A stretch of DNA of 64,000 nucleotides from Chitinophaga varians (GTDB lineage Bacteria > Bacteroidota > Bacteroidia > Chitinophagales > Chitinophagaceae), in assembly GCF_014529945.1 (NCBI RefSeq), contig NZ_JACVFB010000001.1, positions 868,001-932,000 on the forward strand, given 5' to 3'. The translations under genes and the position numbers were made by a program. Shown here piece by piece: positions 51,873-61,017 of this stretch. The notes beneath the pieces are model-generated. The model had not been told where the DNA came from. It saw only the letters and a program-made list of their open reading frames with translations, and made no database searches. Position 1 is the first letter of the stretch, and the number at the start of each line of letters is the position of its first letter.

Positions 51873-52991
51873 ATGAAACAATTATTAGTCGCCTCTCTGC
51901 TGGTATCCACCATGCCGGCATTGGCGCAGGACACCACTTTCACCATTAAGGGAAACATCGGTAAAATCGATGCCCCTGCAAAAGTATATCTGTCATACCG
52001 CAATACAGGCGGCAATGTGCTGGATTCTGTTGTCATGAAGAAAGGCAGCTTCACCTTCAAAGGCGTTACCACCAGCCCGGTGATGGCCACCCTGTTACTG
52101 GACCATCAGGGCGCCGGCCGGCAGCCAAACATGGACATGCTCTCCTGTTATGTTGAAAATGGAACGTTGCAGCTGACAGCCAAAGACTCTATTAAAAATG
52201 CCGTCTTCAAAAACTCGCGGATTAACAGCGACTACAAAGACTATAAACAACAGCAGGCTTCGCCTGAAACCACCCTTAAACAGCTCGATGCCAGATGGGC
52301 AGCGGCTACCGCTGCCGAAAAAGAAGGCGCGACGCTCAGAGACAGCCTGATGAAGGCCGCAACACCCGCCCTCGAAGAAAAGAAGCAGATACAGAAGGCC
52401 TATATCAATCAACATCCTGATAGTTATATCAGCCTGGTTGCCCTTAGGGAAATAGCCGGCAGCAAGATCGACTATGACGCAGTTGCGCCGCTTTTTAACA
52501 GCCTTTCTGTTAATATCAGCAAGAGCAAAGCAGGCGCCGACTTTGCCCGCCGTCTGGAGATTGCGAAGGCCCTGTCTGTAAATGCCATCGCGCCTGATTT
52601 CACACAGAACGATGTCAATGGCAATCCGGTGAGCCTCTCCGGCTTCAAAGGCCAATATGTGCTGGTAGACTTCTGGGCCTCCTGGTGTGGTCCCTGCCGC
52701 GGTGAAAATCCAAACGTAGTGAAAGCTTATCAGCAATACAAAGACAAAGGGTTTACCATCCTCGGTGTCTCTCTCGACAGCAAAAAAGAGGCGTGGGTAA
52801 AAGCCATTGAGCACGATCAGCTCACCTGGACACACGTGTCTGACCTGAAGTACTGGAACAACGAAGTGGCCAAACAGTATGATATTAAAAGTATTCCCGC
52901 CAATTTCCTGTTGGACAAAAATGGTAAAATTATTGCCAGAGACCTGAGGGGAGAAGACCTCCTGAAGAAGTTGGGAGAACTGATGAATTAA
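51873..52991 (+). CDS. TlpA-like thioredoxin-fold protein with N-terminal DUF4369-like domain
   Basis: 372 residues, exported (signal ending PALAQ). The N-terminal beta-rich domain (about 20-115; TFTIKGNIGKIDAPAKVYLSY) is the DUF4369-type module found only before thioredoxins in Bacteroidota. A helical linker follows, then the AhpC/TlpA domain with APDFTQNDVNG, the active-site WCGPC (Cys272, Cys275) and the cis-Pro loop SIPANFLLD. It acts as a periplasmic thiol-disulfide oxidoreductase. It ends the sigma-FecR-SusC-SusD operon and is followed by a terminator; its link to glycan uptake is unclear. Confidence 0.93.
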   Translation: MKQLLVASLLVSTMPALAQDTTFTIKGNIGKIDAPAKVYLSYRNTGGNVLDSVVMKKGSFTFKGVTTSPVMATLLLDHQGAGRQPNMDMLSCYVENGTLQLTAKDSIKNAVFKNSRINSDYKDYKQQQASPETTLKQLDARWAAATAAEKEGATLRDSLMKAATPALEEKKQIQKAYINQHPDSYISLVALREIAGSKIDYDAVAPLFNSLSVNISKSKAGADFARRLEIAKALSVNAIAPDFTQNDVNGNPVSLSGFKGQYVLVDFWASWCGPCRGENPNVVKAYQQYKDKGFTILGVSLDSKKEAWVKAIEHDQLTWTHVSDLKYWNNEVAKQYDIKSIPANFLLDKNGKIIARDLRGEDLLKKLGELMN

Positions 52992-53008
52992 TTTGAATTG
53001 ATCTCAAA

Positions 53009-53046
53009 GCGGCTGCCTCAAAGTACTTCGAGGCAGCTGCTTTTTT
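53009..53046 (+). terminator. Intrinsic terminator of the first STN-SusC operon
   Basis: GCGGCTGCCTC (53009-53019) pairs with GAGGCAGCTGC (53030-53040) with one G-T wobble, followed by TTTTTT. Confidence 0.9.
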
Positions 53047-53056
53047 ATGTTGGTAT

Positions 53057-53743
53057 TTATTCAACCGCTATACTGATATCTTTCAGCCCGTTGCCGGAAA
53101 TAGTAGTATTTACCAGGGCGCGCGACCGCAATATGGTATCTGTCAACGCCCGTTTGGCTTTAAAATAGTATTTGCCATCGCCGAGGCCTATACGTAGTTT
53201 GTTGCCATAGATGCTGGTGGTATCTGCGAGGATAGAACCGGTGCCGGTTATCGCGGAATCATGATCGGCCACCAGTTGGCTGCTGTATACGTAGACAATA
53301 GCACCGGATACCCGTTCTTTATTTTTGTCGGTTACGATGAGATTTAACAGACGTTGTTGTAAGGTGTCCGGCTTCAGGCGCAGCACAATGGAGTCTTTCT
53401 GTCCCGGGTCCACCTGTTGGGCGTCTACATATTTAATGCCGGAGCGAATTTCTTCTGTAAATACCGTATAGGATTGTGCAGACAGGTTAGTGAAGGTAAA
53501 ATAGCCATCGGCGCCGCTGACAACGGAATACAGATAGTCGCTGGTAGAACTGCCACTATAGCGGATGTACACTTTTTTACTTTTCAGCATTTGCGGCTCC
53601 TGGGCGGTGCCCAGCGTATCAATGAGGTACACGCGGCCGGATAATTTTTTGTTACCACTGATATCATCAAATTCTTTCTTGCCGCAGTTGGTCAACAGAT
53701 AAGCAAAGGCAATTACAGGGAGTATGGGGAGGATTTTTTTCAT
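53057..53743 (-). CDS. Uncharacterised lipoprotein with beta-sandwich domains
   Basis: 228 residues. Signal with lipobox LTNC (Cys20). The rest is beta-rich: LSGRVYLIDTLG, YIRYSGSSTSDYLYSVVSGADGYFTFTNLSAQSYTV looks like a carboxypeptidase-regulatory/SpaA-like sandwich, and a second strand-rich unit follows (LLNLIVTDKNKERVSGAIVYVYSS). It would sit in the periplasm or on the surface. No specific family recognised. It is transcribed 14 bp after the 737-residue protein gene, so the two are likely made together. Confidence 0.85.
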   Translation of the reverse strand: MKKILPILPVIAFAYLLTNCGKKEFDDISGNKKLSGRVYLIDTLGTAQEPQMLKSKKVYIRYSGSSTSDYLYSVVSGADGYFTFTNLSAQSYTVFTEEIRSGIKYVDAQQVDPGQKDSIVLRLKPDTLQQRLLNLIVTDKNKERVSGAIVYVYSSQLVADHDSAITGTGSILADTTSIYGNKLRIGLGDGKYYFKAKRALTDTILRSRALVNTTISGNGLKDISIAVE

Positions 53744-53757
53744 GTCGGTTGCTGGTT

Positions 53758-55971
53758 TTACTTTGCCATTAATTTGATGAGGTCCACTACCACTTCCGGG
53801 TCCAGCGTAATAGCCAGATAGCCGACAGCAGGCATTCTGGTGGCCTTGTCGAGTATCCTGTCATTTTGCAAACGGTAGTAGTGCTGCCGGTAGAAATTGG
53901 CGCCTACGTTTATATTCAGACCGGGAACAATATCATAACCTACACCGAGATAGAGGTTGTTGAGCGGGTCCAGTACTTCAAAACCACCGAATAACGAGAA
54001 GCGGCGCTCCGGCCATCTGGGGCAGATGCCGTTGTCTCTCAGGAAAGTTTTGAAGGGGTAGTATTTTAATCCCACTATAAATTTGGCCCTGGCCGCATCG
54101 GTAGAGGAGGAGATAGCGCCGGCGGAATCTACATTTACCTGGCTTACCTGAGAAAATCCGAATGCCAGTCCCGCGCCGATAGCAAAGGAGCGAAGTTTGC
54201 CTACATTGTAACGAAATCCTTTGGCCACCTGTTTTTTGCTGGTGTCCGACGCAAGCCGTTCTTCGATGCTGTATTCGTTGGTGAAAGGAGCGGCTTTATC
54301 GTCCTGGCCGGCGAGGATGGTACTGTATTTATAATCACTGCTGTCTGTCTGGTTGGCGAGTTTTTCCGGTACGGGGAGATCGCCTTTGTAGCCGGCTGTC
54401 ACGAACAGGTAATGCAGGTAGGTAGTTTCTGCATTATCGGTACAGAGAGGATTGACGTCTTCGCCACTCTTTTTTACGGTAGAAAATAAGGAAGCGAAAG
54501 TTTTGGCAGCATCTGTTACGGTGGATTTACCCTTGGTGATCGCTCCGAGGCTTTCCTGCACCTGCGTGGTGAATTCGGCTTTGTCGGTGAAATCACTCAG
54601 CCGTTGGTCCAGCGTTACGATCTTGTTGCCCGGCACATTTACCAGGCCAACATACATGGCATAATCTTCCGGGTAGTCTTTCGGTAGCCTGGAGGAAAGC
54701 GTATAGCCTTTCAGTCCGTTGTGGTAACGAACAAATCGCAATTGGTCGGCTGTGCTCACGAGCAGGTTACCTTTGTAAACAACCATTTCTGATTGTTGGA
54801 AGGCATCAGCAGCTTTATTGTTTTTATCGATGAACGCCAGCGCGGTACTGTTGTCCAACAATTTTGTTACCCCTTGTTTTTTCTTTTCTGCCAGTAACAG
54901 GATACTGTCCGGGCTATTGGGTTTCGGGTGGGTACGTAACTGATCAACTGCCGCATCAACTGTGGCGATAAAGCTCCGGTAGTATTGTGACGTATCAGGC
55001 TTAAATCTTGCCGTGGCGTAATCTTTCAGTGGCTGCCCGTTGGAGAAGTCAAACGGATTGAATCTGAGAGAGCCTTTGGTATACCAAAGCCAGGGGGCTA
55101 ACCAGCGATTGTTGCCTGACTCACTTAGTTGGTTCAGGAGTGCTGTTACCACGTTTATCCGGGAGCATTTTGTTTGCAAGGCGGCATTAAACGTGGTATC
55201 GTCAATTTTACCTGCTGCATGCGCTTTCATCAGCGTCCCGACGGAGTCCATTAAAGGGGCATGGGAAAGAATTTCTTTCAGGAGCTGATGCCACTTTTTC
55301 TCTCCGTCCCGCTGAAAATAACTGTGGGTTTTTCTGAAATGATCAATGACCAGTTCACGGTATTTGTCTACCAGTTCCACCTGATAGGTAAATGTTTGTT
55401 CCGTCCTGTAGTTGCCGAATTCCGCCAGTTTAAACGTATCGGAAACTACGCCCTGATCGGTGACAGTGAGTGCGAGTTGACGGGGTTTGATACCGGGAAA
55501 AGAAAGTGTGACGCGGCTGGAAGGCAGCGCAAAATCGCTGCGGGGCACGGGTACCCACTTGTTGGATTTCAGCCCCGTTAACAGGCTGGTGTCGCGGGTA
55601 TCCAGAAATTTGATGGTGTTGGCGATTTCCGCCCGTTCTGCGGCCCTGGCCGTGGCATCCTCCCCAAACATCGATTCATAGCCATCCTTGTAGGAGCCAT
55701 TCTTCCATAATTCGTCATATGTCACTAACGCCTGCCGGTATACGTCAATGTGCCCTGTGTCGGCTGCGTCCGCGATGCGGATCAAAAATACCAGGCGGTC
55801 CGATGGATGGAGAGTAGGTGGAAGCGTGCCGCTGAATGCTCCCTTGTCATTAATCTCGATTGTAATAAGTTGGGAAGTGTTTTTAGTGCTTTTCGGCGGC
55901 CATTGCCCGAAGAGATGGCCAGGCATAAGAATAGCATTCATCCACAGTAACAGGGAAAAAGTACCTTTCAT
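53758..55971 (-). CDS. Uncharacterised exported protein, possible C-terminal beta-barrel
   Basis: 737 residues with a signal peptide ending near LFGQ. I do not recognise the family. The first ~200 residues are mixed (ITIEINDKGAFSGTLPPTLHPSDRLVFLIRI), the middle is long and helical, and the last ~150 residues alternate hydrophobic and polar residues as in outer-membrane strands (LRSFAIGAGLAFGFSQV; AKFIVGLKYYPFKTFL; RFSLFGGFEVLDPLNNLYLGVGYDIVPGLNINVGANFYRQ), suggesting a small barrel anchor. It is divergent from the trypsin-like lipoprotein gene (110 bp) and followed by a lipoprotein gene. Role unknown. Confidence 0.8.
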   Translation of the reverse strand: MKGTFSLLLWMNAILMPGHLFGQWPPKSTKNTSQLITIEINDKGAFSGTLPPTLHPSDRLVFLIRIADAADTGHIDVYRQALVTYDELWKNGSYKDGYESMFGEDATARAAERAEIANTIKFLDTRDTSLLTGLKSNKWVPVPRSDFALPSSRVTLSFPGIKPRQLALTVTDQGVVSDTFKLAEFGNYRTEQTFTYQVELVDKYRELVIDHFRKTHSYFQRDGEKKWHQLLKEILSHAPLMDSVGTLMKAHAAGKIDDTTFNAALQTKCSRINVVTALLNQLSESGNNRWLAPWLWYTKGSLRFNPFDFSNGQPLKDYATARFKPDTSQYYRSFIATVDAAVDQLRTHPKPNSPDSILLLAEKKKQGVTKLLDNSTALAFIDKNNKAADAFQQSEMVVYKGNLLVSTADQLRFVRYHNGLKGYTLSSRLPKDYPEDYAMYVGLVNVPGNKIVTLDQRLSDFTDKAEFTTQVQESLGAITKGKSTVTDAAKTFASLFSTVKKSGEDVNPLCTDNAETTYLHYLFVTAGYKGDLPVPEKLANQTDSSDYKYSTILAGQDDKAAPFTNEYSIEERLASDTSKKQVAKGFRYNVGKLRSFAIGAGLAFGFSQVSQVNVDSAGAISSSTDAARAKFIVGLKYYPFKTFLRDNGICPRWPERRFSLFGGFEVLDPLNNLYLGVGYDIVPGLNINVGANFYRQHYYRLQNDRILDKATRMPAVGYLAITLDPEVVVDLIKLMAK

Positions 55972-56081
55972 CTGGGTGGTTTTGGAGTCAGTAAAAGTTT
56001 ATTGATAGTAGGGATATCAGAAAATAGGTTGACAGTTATATTATTGCCAAAATAGTGTATTTTTAATTAATCCCAAATACC

Positions 56082-57233
56082 ATGAAACGAACGATAGTTG
56101 TATTTTTTGCTGTATGGCTACTTGTTTCCTGTAATGAAAATGTTACCACCGAAACCACTCCTGCTGAAGATTCCACTGTCATCGTCCCTAAAGGGGACAC
56201 AGCAGTTGTACGCCCGGGCGATCTGGATATGACTCCTATGCTGGAACTGACTACCCCGGCATTTATCCGGCAGCAATATTCCTACGAGGAGCTATATACG
56301 GAGTTACAATTCCGGCAGCAGTGGAAGGGGCTGAACAGCCCCCGCCCGGACACATTACCGCCCTTTCTGCAAAAAAGAAAAAGACTAAGCCGGCTAACCG
56401 AAAAACAACTGATCATCACGATTGATCAGATACAACGGGAGAAACTGGCCATCTACGGGACCTATGGGGACGATAACCGGATGGACCCCTATAATACGAC
56501 TCTTGGTATTAAACAACTGGCGGGAAAAGTAGGACTGATCATTGATACAGGGCAACTGGTAAAAAGGGCAGATGGGAACTATATGCTGCGTCAAAACGGA
56601 GACCTGAAATCGTCCTTCGGGACCTGCGACGGGGAGCACTTTGACCATCAGCCGGTTGTGAAGGTCCGTGGTTCGGGATTTGCGATAAAGGAAACTACGA
56701 TGGTAACAGCGGGCCATTGTCTGGGCAGCACTGATTTTAAACGGTACTATATCGTATTTGGATACCGCATGGAAGACTCCCTGAAGGCCAATTTGCTGAT
56801 TAAAGCGAACGACGTGTACAAGGTGGGAAGTATAGTGGATGAAAATGCGACGGACGACTATTGCGTTTTTACCACGAACAGGCCGTTGCCCAGGGAAAGC
56901 GTATTGCCGGTTTCCATACAAACGCCGGCCATGCTGGACGCTGTTTATTCCATTGGCTACGGATTGGGACTTCCGGTGAAAGTGGCCTCCAAAGCGTTTG
57001 TCCGTTCTCTTTTGCCCGTTGGTGGGTTCATCTGTAACCTGGACGTATATACGGGCGATTCCGGCTCTCCGGTATTCCGGAATGATTCTGTAATAGGAGT
57101 ACTGACTGGTGGTGTCCGGAACTTCCGCTACAGGACCAAAGAACAGTGCCGCATTTCTTTCCGATGTGACGATTGGGATTGTGAGGGTGAAACGGTGATC
57201 AGCGCCTCCCGGTTTATGACGAAAGTATGGTGA
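56082..57233 (+). CDS. Trypsin-like serine protease lipoprotein
   Basis: 383 residues. Lipobox VSC (Cys17). After a ~180-residue N-terminal part rich in Arg/Gln, the trypsin fold shows His212 (TAGHC), Asp259 (TDDYCVF) and Ser327 (GDSGSPVF), a complete triad. Several Cys residues (for example CRISFRCDDWDC) could form disulfides, fitting an envelope location. It is the second trypsin-like protease in the window; the first, at 6098, has no signal. The divergent neighbours are uncharacterised envelope proteins, which might be substrates or partners. Confidence 0.9.
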   Translation: MKRTIVVFFAVWLLVSCNENVTTETTPAEDSTVIVPKGDTAVVRPGDLDMTPMLELTTPAFIRQQYSYEELYTELQFRQQWKGLNSPRPDTLPPFLQKRKRLSRLTEKQLIITIDQIQREKLAIYGTYGDDNRMDPYNTTLGIKQLAGKVGLIIDTGQLVKRADGNYMLRQNGDLKSSFGTCDGEHFDHQPVVKVRGSGFAIKETTMVTAGHCLGSTDFKRYYIVFGYRMEDSLKANLLIKANDVYKVGSIVDENATDDYCVFTTNRPLPRESVLPVSIQTPAMLDAVYSIGYGLGLPVKVASKAFVRSLLPVGGFICNLDVYTGDSGSPVFRNDSVIGVLTGGVRNFRYRTKEQCRISFRCDDWDCEGETVISASRFMTKVW

Positions 57234-57300
57234 CAGGGAGCCCGATGACGTGTTATGGAGACACTTGTTGCAGCAACCATCACTTTGTTTGAAAGTGCCG

Positions 57301-57308
57301 TACCTTTG
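57301..57308 (+). promoter_or_regulatory. -7 box TACCTTTG, only 4 nt before the HxlR start
   Basis: Exact TANNTTTG match. With the ATG at 57313, the transcript would start at or very near the start codon, suggesting a leaderless mRNA. No TTG at the usual -33 spacing. Confidence 0.5.
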
Positions 57309-57312
57309 ACCC

Positions 57313-57660
57313 ATGAATACCGAGATATTTACCTGCCATAATTGCCCGATGACCCGCACCATGGCCACCATTGGTACGAAGTGGAAGCCGATCGTTATAT
57401 ACACCATCGGCCTGAAGACACTGCGTTTCGGGGAAATATTCGCGCGTATTGAGATTATATCAAAGAAAGTGCTGACAGCGCAACTGAAGGAGCTGGTGGA
57501 AGATGAAATTGTGGCGCGTGAAGAGTTTAACGAAACACCCATGCGCGTGGAATATACGCTGACAGAGAAAGGGATCGACCTGTTGAAAATACTGAATCAG
57601 CTGACGTTGTGGAACAGGAAGTATAACGACCCCTATAGAAAACGCAAACCCGCCCGGTGA
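57313..57660 (+). CDS. HxlR-family winged-helix regulator
   Basis: 115 residues. HxlR pattern: CHNCPMTRTMATIGTKWKPIVIYTIGLKTLRFGEIFARIE, then SKKVLTAQLKELVEDEIVAREEF and the wing TPMRVEYTLTEKGIDLLKIL. Two N-terminal Cys residues (CHNCP) precede the helix-turn-helix, the place where HxlR/YodB-type sensors carry their redox-active Cys, so a quinone or disulfide signal is plausible. Convergent with the MBL-fold gene, 36 bp apart. Confidence 0.92.
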   Translation: MNTEIFTCHNCPMTRTMATIGTKWKPIVIYTIGLKTLRFGEIFARIEIISKKVLTAQLKELVEDEIVAREEFNETPMRVEYTLTEKGIDLLKILNQLTLWNRKYNDPYRKRKPAR

Positions 57661-57696
57661 TTTCATCGCGCAGGTTTGCATAAAGATTAATAAAGA

Positions 57697-58656
57697 TTAT
57701 TCTGTTCTTCCTTCCAGACTAAAAGGAACAGGTAGCCAGAGAAAACCATCTCCGCTTTTCTGAAGGTGTCCGATGCCGGGGAAAGAGATATGGGCGGCAG
57801 CAATAAGATGTTTCTCCTGCGCGGCCCTGTTATAGAACGTATGGCGGTTTTTCTGCTGTGCGGCCACATCTACGTCGAAATGGTCGGGCAGGGCTGGGGC
57901 GGGGAGTTGTACGGCCGCCATATGGATCATATCACCCCAGAAATATAACTTCTCATTTTTACTGCTCAATACGTACACGGTGTGTCCGGGGGTATGTCCG
58001 GGATACGGCATGGCCATGATATGCGGCAGCACCGCTGTTGCTTCGTTGAAGGTTTTTACCTGGTTGCTTCGCAGGTAAGGGGTCAGCACATTTTCTGCAT
58101 TGGTAAAGGTTTGTGGATCGGCGCCCATGTGTTTAGGGTCTGCCGCCTGCTTGTTTTTGGCATTGAGCCAAAAGTCCACCTCTGTCTGATGTACATGGAT
58201 GATAGCATGGGGGAATATCTTTTTCCCTGCAACGACCAGGCCGCCGGAATGATCGGCGTGTACATGGGTGATCAGGATATCGGTGATCTCTTCCGGTTGA
58301 ACGCCGGCTTGTTTCAGGCTCTCCGTCAGTTTACCGCCGTACTTGCCCATGAGCTCCCCGGAGCCGGCATCTACTAAAATACGTTTCTCGCCATCCTGTA
58401 TCAGGTAGGCGTTGATGCTGAGTTCTACAGGATTTTTCAGAAACGATTTTTCCAGTAGCCGCGCCACTTTTCCTGGTTCGCTGCCGGCGAAAAGCTGGTC
58501 TGCATTGATGGGGATCGTGCCATCTAACAGCGCTGTAACGGTTATGTCGCCGATTTTAACGGAATAGGAAGCAGATTGGGCCAAAGAATAGAAAGGAATG
58601 CCTAGCAGCCATATGCTTATGCCCAGTATAAATGTCCATCGTCTGTTGTTACGCAT
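57697..58656 (-). CDS. Exported MBL-fold metallo-hydrolase
   Basis: 319 residues from ATG 58656; a longer TTG start (58680) overlaps the -7 box and is rejected. An N-terminal hydrophobic signal (ILGISIWLLGIPFYSLAQ) precedes the metallo-beta-lactamase fold with the di-zinc motif HVHADH (His131, His133, Asp135, His136), HAIIHVHQTEVDFW, YPGHTPGH and WGDMIH. The layout resembles the quorum-quenching lactonase/penicillinase-like MBL group and related hydrolases; the substrate cannot be told. It lies between an HxlR regulator and the GH30 gene. Confidence 0.9.
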   Translation of the reverse strand: MRNNRRWTFILGISIWLLGIPFYSLAQSASYSVKIGDITVTALLDGTIPINADQLFAGSEPGKVARLLEKSFLKNPVELSINAYLIQDGEKRILVDAGSGELMGKYGGKLTESLKQAGVQPEEITDILITHVHADHSGGLVVAGKKIFPHAIIHVHQTEVDFWLNAKNKQAADPKHMGADPQTFTNAENVLTPYLRSNQVKTFNEATAVLPHIMAMPYPGHTPGHTVYVLSSKNEKLYFWGDMIHMAAVQLPAPALPDHFDVDVAAQQKNRHTFYNRAAQEKHLIAAAHISFPGIGHLQKSGDGFLWLPVPFSLEGRTE

Positions 58657-58677
58657 AAACTTGTTTTTTTGTGAAGA

Positions 58678-58685
58678 CAAAATTA
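58678..58685 (-). promoter_or_regulatory. -7 box TAATTTTG of the MBL-fold gene
   Basis: Exact TANNTTTG on the minus strand, 21 nt before ATG 58656. It overlaps the upstream TTG, supporting the shorter protein. Confidence 0.5.
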
Positions 58686-58720
58686 CGATGGCGTGGTTTC
58701 TAAAAGAGACCGTTTAGCAG

Positions 58721-58748
58721 ATAGTGGACACCTGGAGGTAACCACTAT
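58721..58748. other. Nested hairpin between GH30 and MBL genes
   Basis: ATAGTGG (58721-58727) pairs with CCACTAT (58742-58748), enclosing ACCT-GG-AGGT. It is 12 nt past the GH30 stop. No T-run follows on the minus strand, so it may be a weak terminator or a regulator site for the MBL gene. Confidence 0.4.
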
Positions 58749-58760
58749 TTTATCATCTCC

Positions 58761-60188
58761 CTAAAAAATATAAGTTCCTACGCTGGCGGCAGGCAAAATG
58801 GCGACTACCTGTTTGTTTTGATAACGCAGGTTGAACGAAGCCTGGATGCTGTTGTCGTTCAGTACGATCAACACTTTTTTACCATCGGGCCGTTGGAAGG
58901 CCACGCTATGGAAACTACCTTCGCTGTTGCTGCCAATCCTGACAGCGCCGGCAGGCACAAACCGGGAAGCATGTGCGATGATATAGTAAGCCACATTACG
59001 TTTGACATCGTTGCCGTTGATGGTAAAGGCGCCCTTGCATTGTGTGCAGCCGCCGGGCGTATGAGGCTTGTAAGCGGTGTCGTTGGCGAGGTTCCATTCC
59101 AGTGCTGTGCGACTGTGGTTACGCATGGCGCCAATGATCACGTTTTTGATATGCCAGCGAAGGTTGTTGTCGAATGTTTCTTTGGAGCCGGTCCACTGCT
59201 CAGTGAAGTAAATAGCTTTGTCGGGGGCCGATTGCTGTACGGCACTCAGCGCGCTGATGTCGCCTGCATACAGGTGAAAAGCGCTGCCATGCACATATCT
59301 GGCGGCAGCAGTATCGGCGAGGATGGTCAGCGGATAATCCGGGCGGTCGCAGTTGTGATCATACACGACGATCTTTGTGTGGATGTTGGCCGCCGCGAAT
59401 GCGGGTCCCAGGTGGCCTTTGATGAAATCGCGCTGTTCTCCTGCCAACATTTTCAGGCTGGGATTATTGCCGGGATGCAACGGCTCGTTCTGCGGCGTAA
59501 TAGCGGCTATCGGGATGCCGGCTGCTTTCATGGCCTGAATATATTTGACAAAGTACTGCGCGTACACATGATAATAGGTAGGAAGAAGGGAGCCGCCTTT
59601 GGAAGCACCGTTGTCTTTCATCCATACGGGCGGGCTCCAGGGTGCCGCCATGATGGACAGCTTCGGATTGATCTGTAATATTTCCTGCAGCAGCGGTATC
59701 AATCCCGTGCCGCCGGCCATATCGGGCGCCAGTGAAAAATGCGCGAGCGGAACGTCTGTCTCTCCGGCAGGAACATCATCGTAGGAAAAAACAGTGGCGT
59801 TCAGATCGGAAGCACCGATGCTGATACGCAGGTAACTGACACCGAGCTGCTGACTGCCGGCGCCAAAGACCTCCTGCAGCAGCTGCTGCCTGGCGGCGGG
59901 GTCCATAGCGTTGATCAGCTGCGCGCTGCCACCGGTAAGGGTGTAGCCGAATCCTTCTACCGGTTGAAATGTTTGGGCAGGATCTACCGTTATTGTAGTA
60001 TATCCGTTGGCGTTAGTTCCTGAAAAGCGGAGCCCGGTTTGTTCTTTCAGCAGGTATCGCTGGTCACTGCTGGTGATAAAAGCGGTGACGGTGGCCTGGA
60101 CCGGGGCATGGGCTATTTGTTTACTACCGGAACAGGCAGCCAGGGTGGCGACGATGCCGCCAAAAAATAACGTGGAATATCTTTTCAT
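58761..60188 (-). CDS. GH30-family glycosidase lipoprotein (beta-1,6-glucanase/glucosylceramidase-like)
   Basis: 475 residues. Lipobox LAAC (Cys19). GH30 features: FQPVEGFGYTLTGGSAQLI, LGVSYLRISIGASDL, LSIMAAPWSPPVWMKDN, the acid/base Glu235 in ITPQNEPLHPGNNPS, AFHLYAGD and the nucleophile Glu330 in IYFTEQW, then the side beta-domain typical of the family. GH30 retaining enzymes include glucosylceramidases, endo-beta-1,6-glucanases and xylanases; this form most resembles the glucosylceramidase/1,6-glucanase branch. It is divergent from the second ECF sigma locus (118 bp), so a beta-glucan could be that system's ligand. Confidence 0.92.
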   Translation of the reverse strand: MKRYSTLFFGGIVATLAACSGSKQIAHAPVQATVTAFITSSDQRYLLKEQTGLRFSGTNANGYTTITVDPAQTFQPVEGFGYTLTGGSAQLINAMDPAARQQLLQEVFGAGSQQLGVSYLRISIGASDLNATVFSYDDVPAGETDVPLAHFSLAPDMAGGTGLIPLLQEILQINPKLSIMAAPWSPPVWMKDNGASKGGSLLPTYYHVYAQYFVKYIQAMKAAGIPIAAITPQNEPLHPGNNPSLKMLAGEQRDFIKGHLGPAFAAANIHTKIVVYDHNCDRPDYPLTILADTAAARYVHGSAFHLYAGDISALSAVQQSAPDKAIYFTEQWTGSKETFDNNLRWHIKNVIIGAMRNHSRTALEWNLANDTAYKPHTPGGCTQCKGAFTINGNDVKRNVAYYIIAHASRFVPAGAVRIGSNSEGSFHSVAFQRPDGKKVLIVLNDNSIQASFNLRYQNKQVVAILPAASVGTYIF

Positions 60189-60306
60189 GAAAACTATCTT
60201 TTACATTTCGGCCGGGAAAATATAAAAAGAATTTAAATAGCGGGGAGTATTCCGCAGCGAAACAACTATCAATTATTTTGCTACTTTAGCGGGAAGGCTG
60301 TCCCGC

Positions 60307-60891
60307 ATGCAGGCGTACTCACATGATAACAAGGAACTTTTTCAATTGATCTCCGAAGGCGATGAAATGGCCTTCCGGCAGCTTTTTCATCTGTATGCGC
60401 CCCAGTTCCGTGCCATGGCATTGCATATCACCAAAACCGCTTCGGTGACGGAAGACATCCTCCAGGAAACATTTCTTCGTTTATGGATCAGCCGTGATAA
60501 GCTGAAAGAGATAGAACAGCCGCGTTCCTGGCTGATGCGCATCGTTTTTTACCAGTGCTTCACCTACCTGCGTAAAAAAGCGGTGCATCACAAGGCCATG
60601 GCCGCGCTGATGCCGGATGAGCCGATCTTCAGCCCGGAAGAGGACATCGCCTATGCATTTATGAAGGAGCAGGTGGGCGTGGCGGTACAGCAGCTACCGC
60701 CGCAGGCCCGGCGCATTTACCTCCTGAGCCGCGAGCAGGGACTGAAAATACCGGAGATCGCCGCCCAGCTGTCGCTCTCGCCCAATACAGTGAAAAATTC
60801 ACTGGTACGCTCGCTACACGCCATCCGCAAGCACCTGGAGCATTCCGGGATGCTGTTTCCCGCCTTGGTACTCTGGCTGTTGCGGGTGTAA
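60307..60891 (+). CDS. ECF-type RNA polymerase sigma factor
   Basis: 194 residues from ATG 60307. Region 2: LFQLISEGDEMAFRQLFHLYAPQFRAMALHIT with TEDILQETFLRLWISRDKL. Region 4: LPPQARRIYLLSREQGLKIPEIAAQLSLSPNTVKNSLVRSLHAI. Followed by a FecR gene and an STN-SusC gene on the same strand, so it works in the same kind of receptor-driven signalling chain as the sigma factor at 44959, but the two differ in sequence. Confidence 0.94.
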   Translation: MQAYSHDNKELFQLISEGDEMAFRQLFHLYAPQFRAMALHITKTASVTEDILQETFLRLWISRDKLKEIEQPRSWLMRIVFYQCFTYLRKKAVHHKAMAALMPDEPIFSPEEDIAYAFMKEQVGVAVQQLPPQARRIYLLSREQGLKIPEIAAQLSLSPNTVKNSLVRSLHAIRKHLEHSGMLFPALVLWLLRV

Positions 60892-61017
60892 AAAATTTTT
60901 TTTTCTTTCGATAGGTCCTAAATGTCTGCTCGCGCGTCTGTTTATCAGAAGGGGGTATTTCACGTTTGAAGAACATACCAAAATCACCACGTTCACCATT
61001 GTCAAAACAATCACCAT

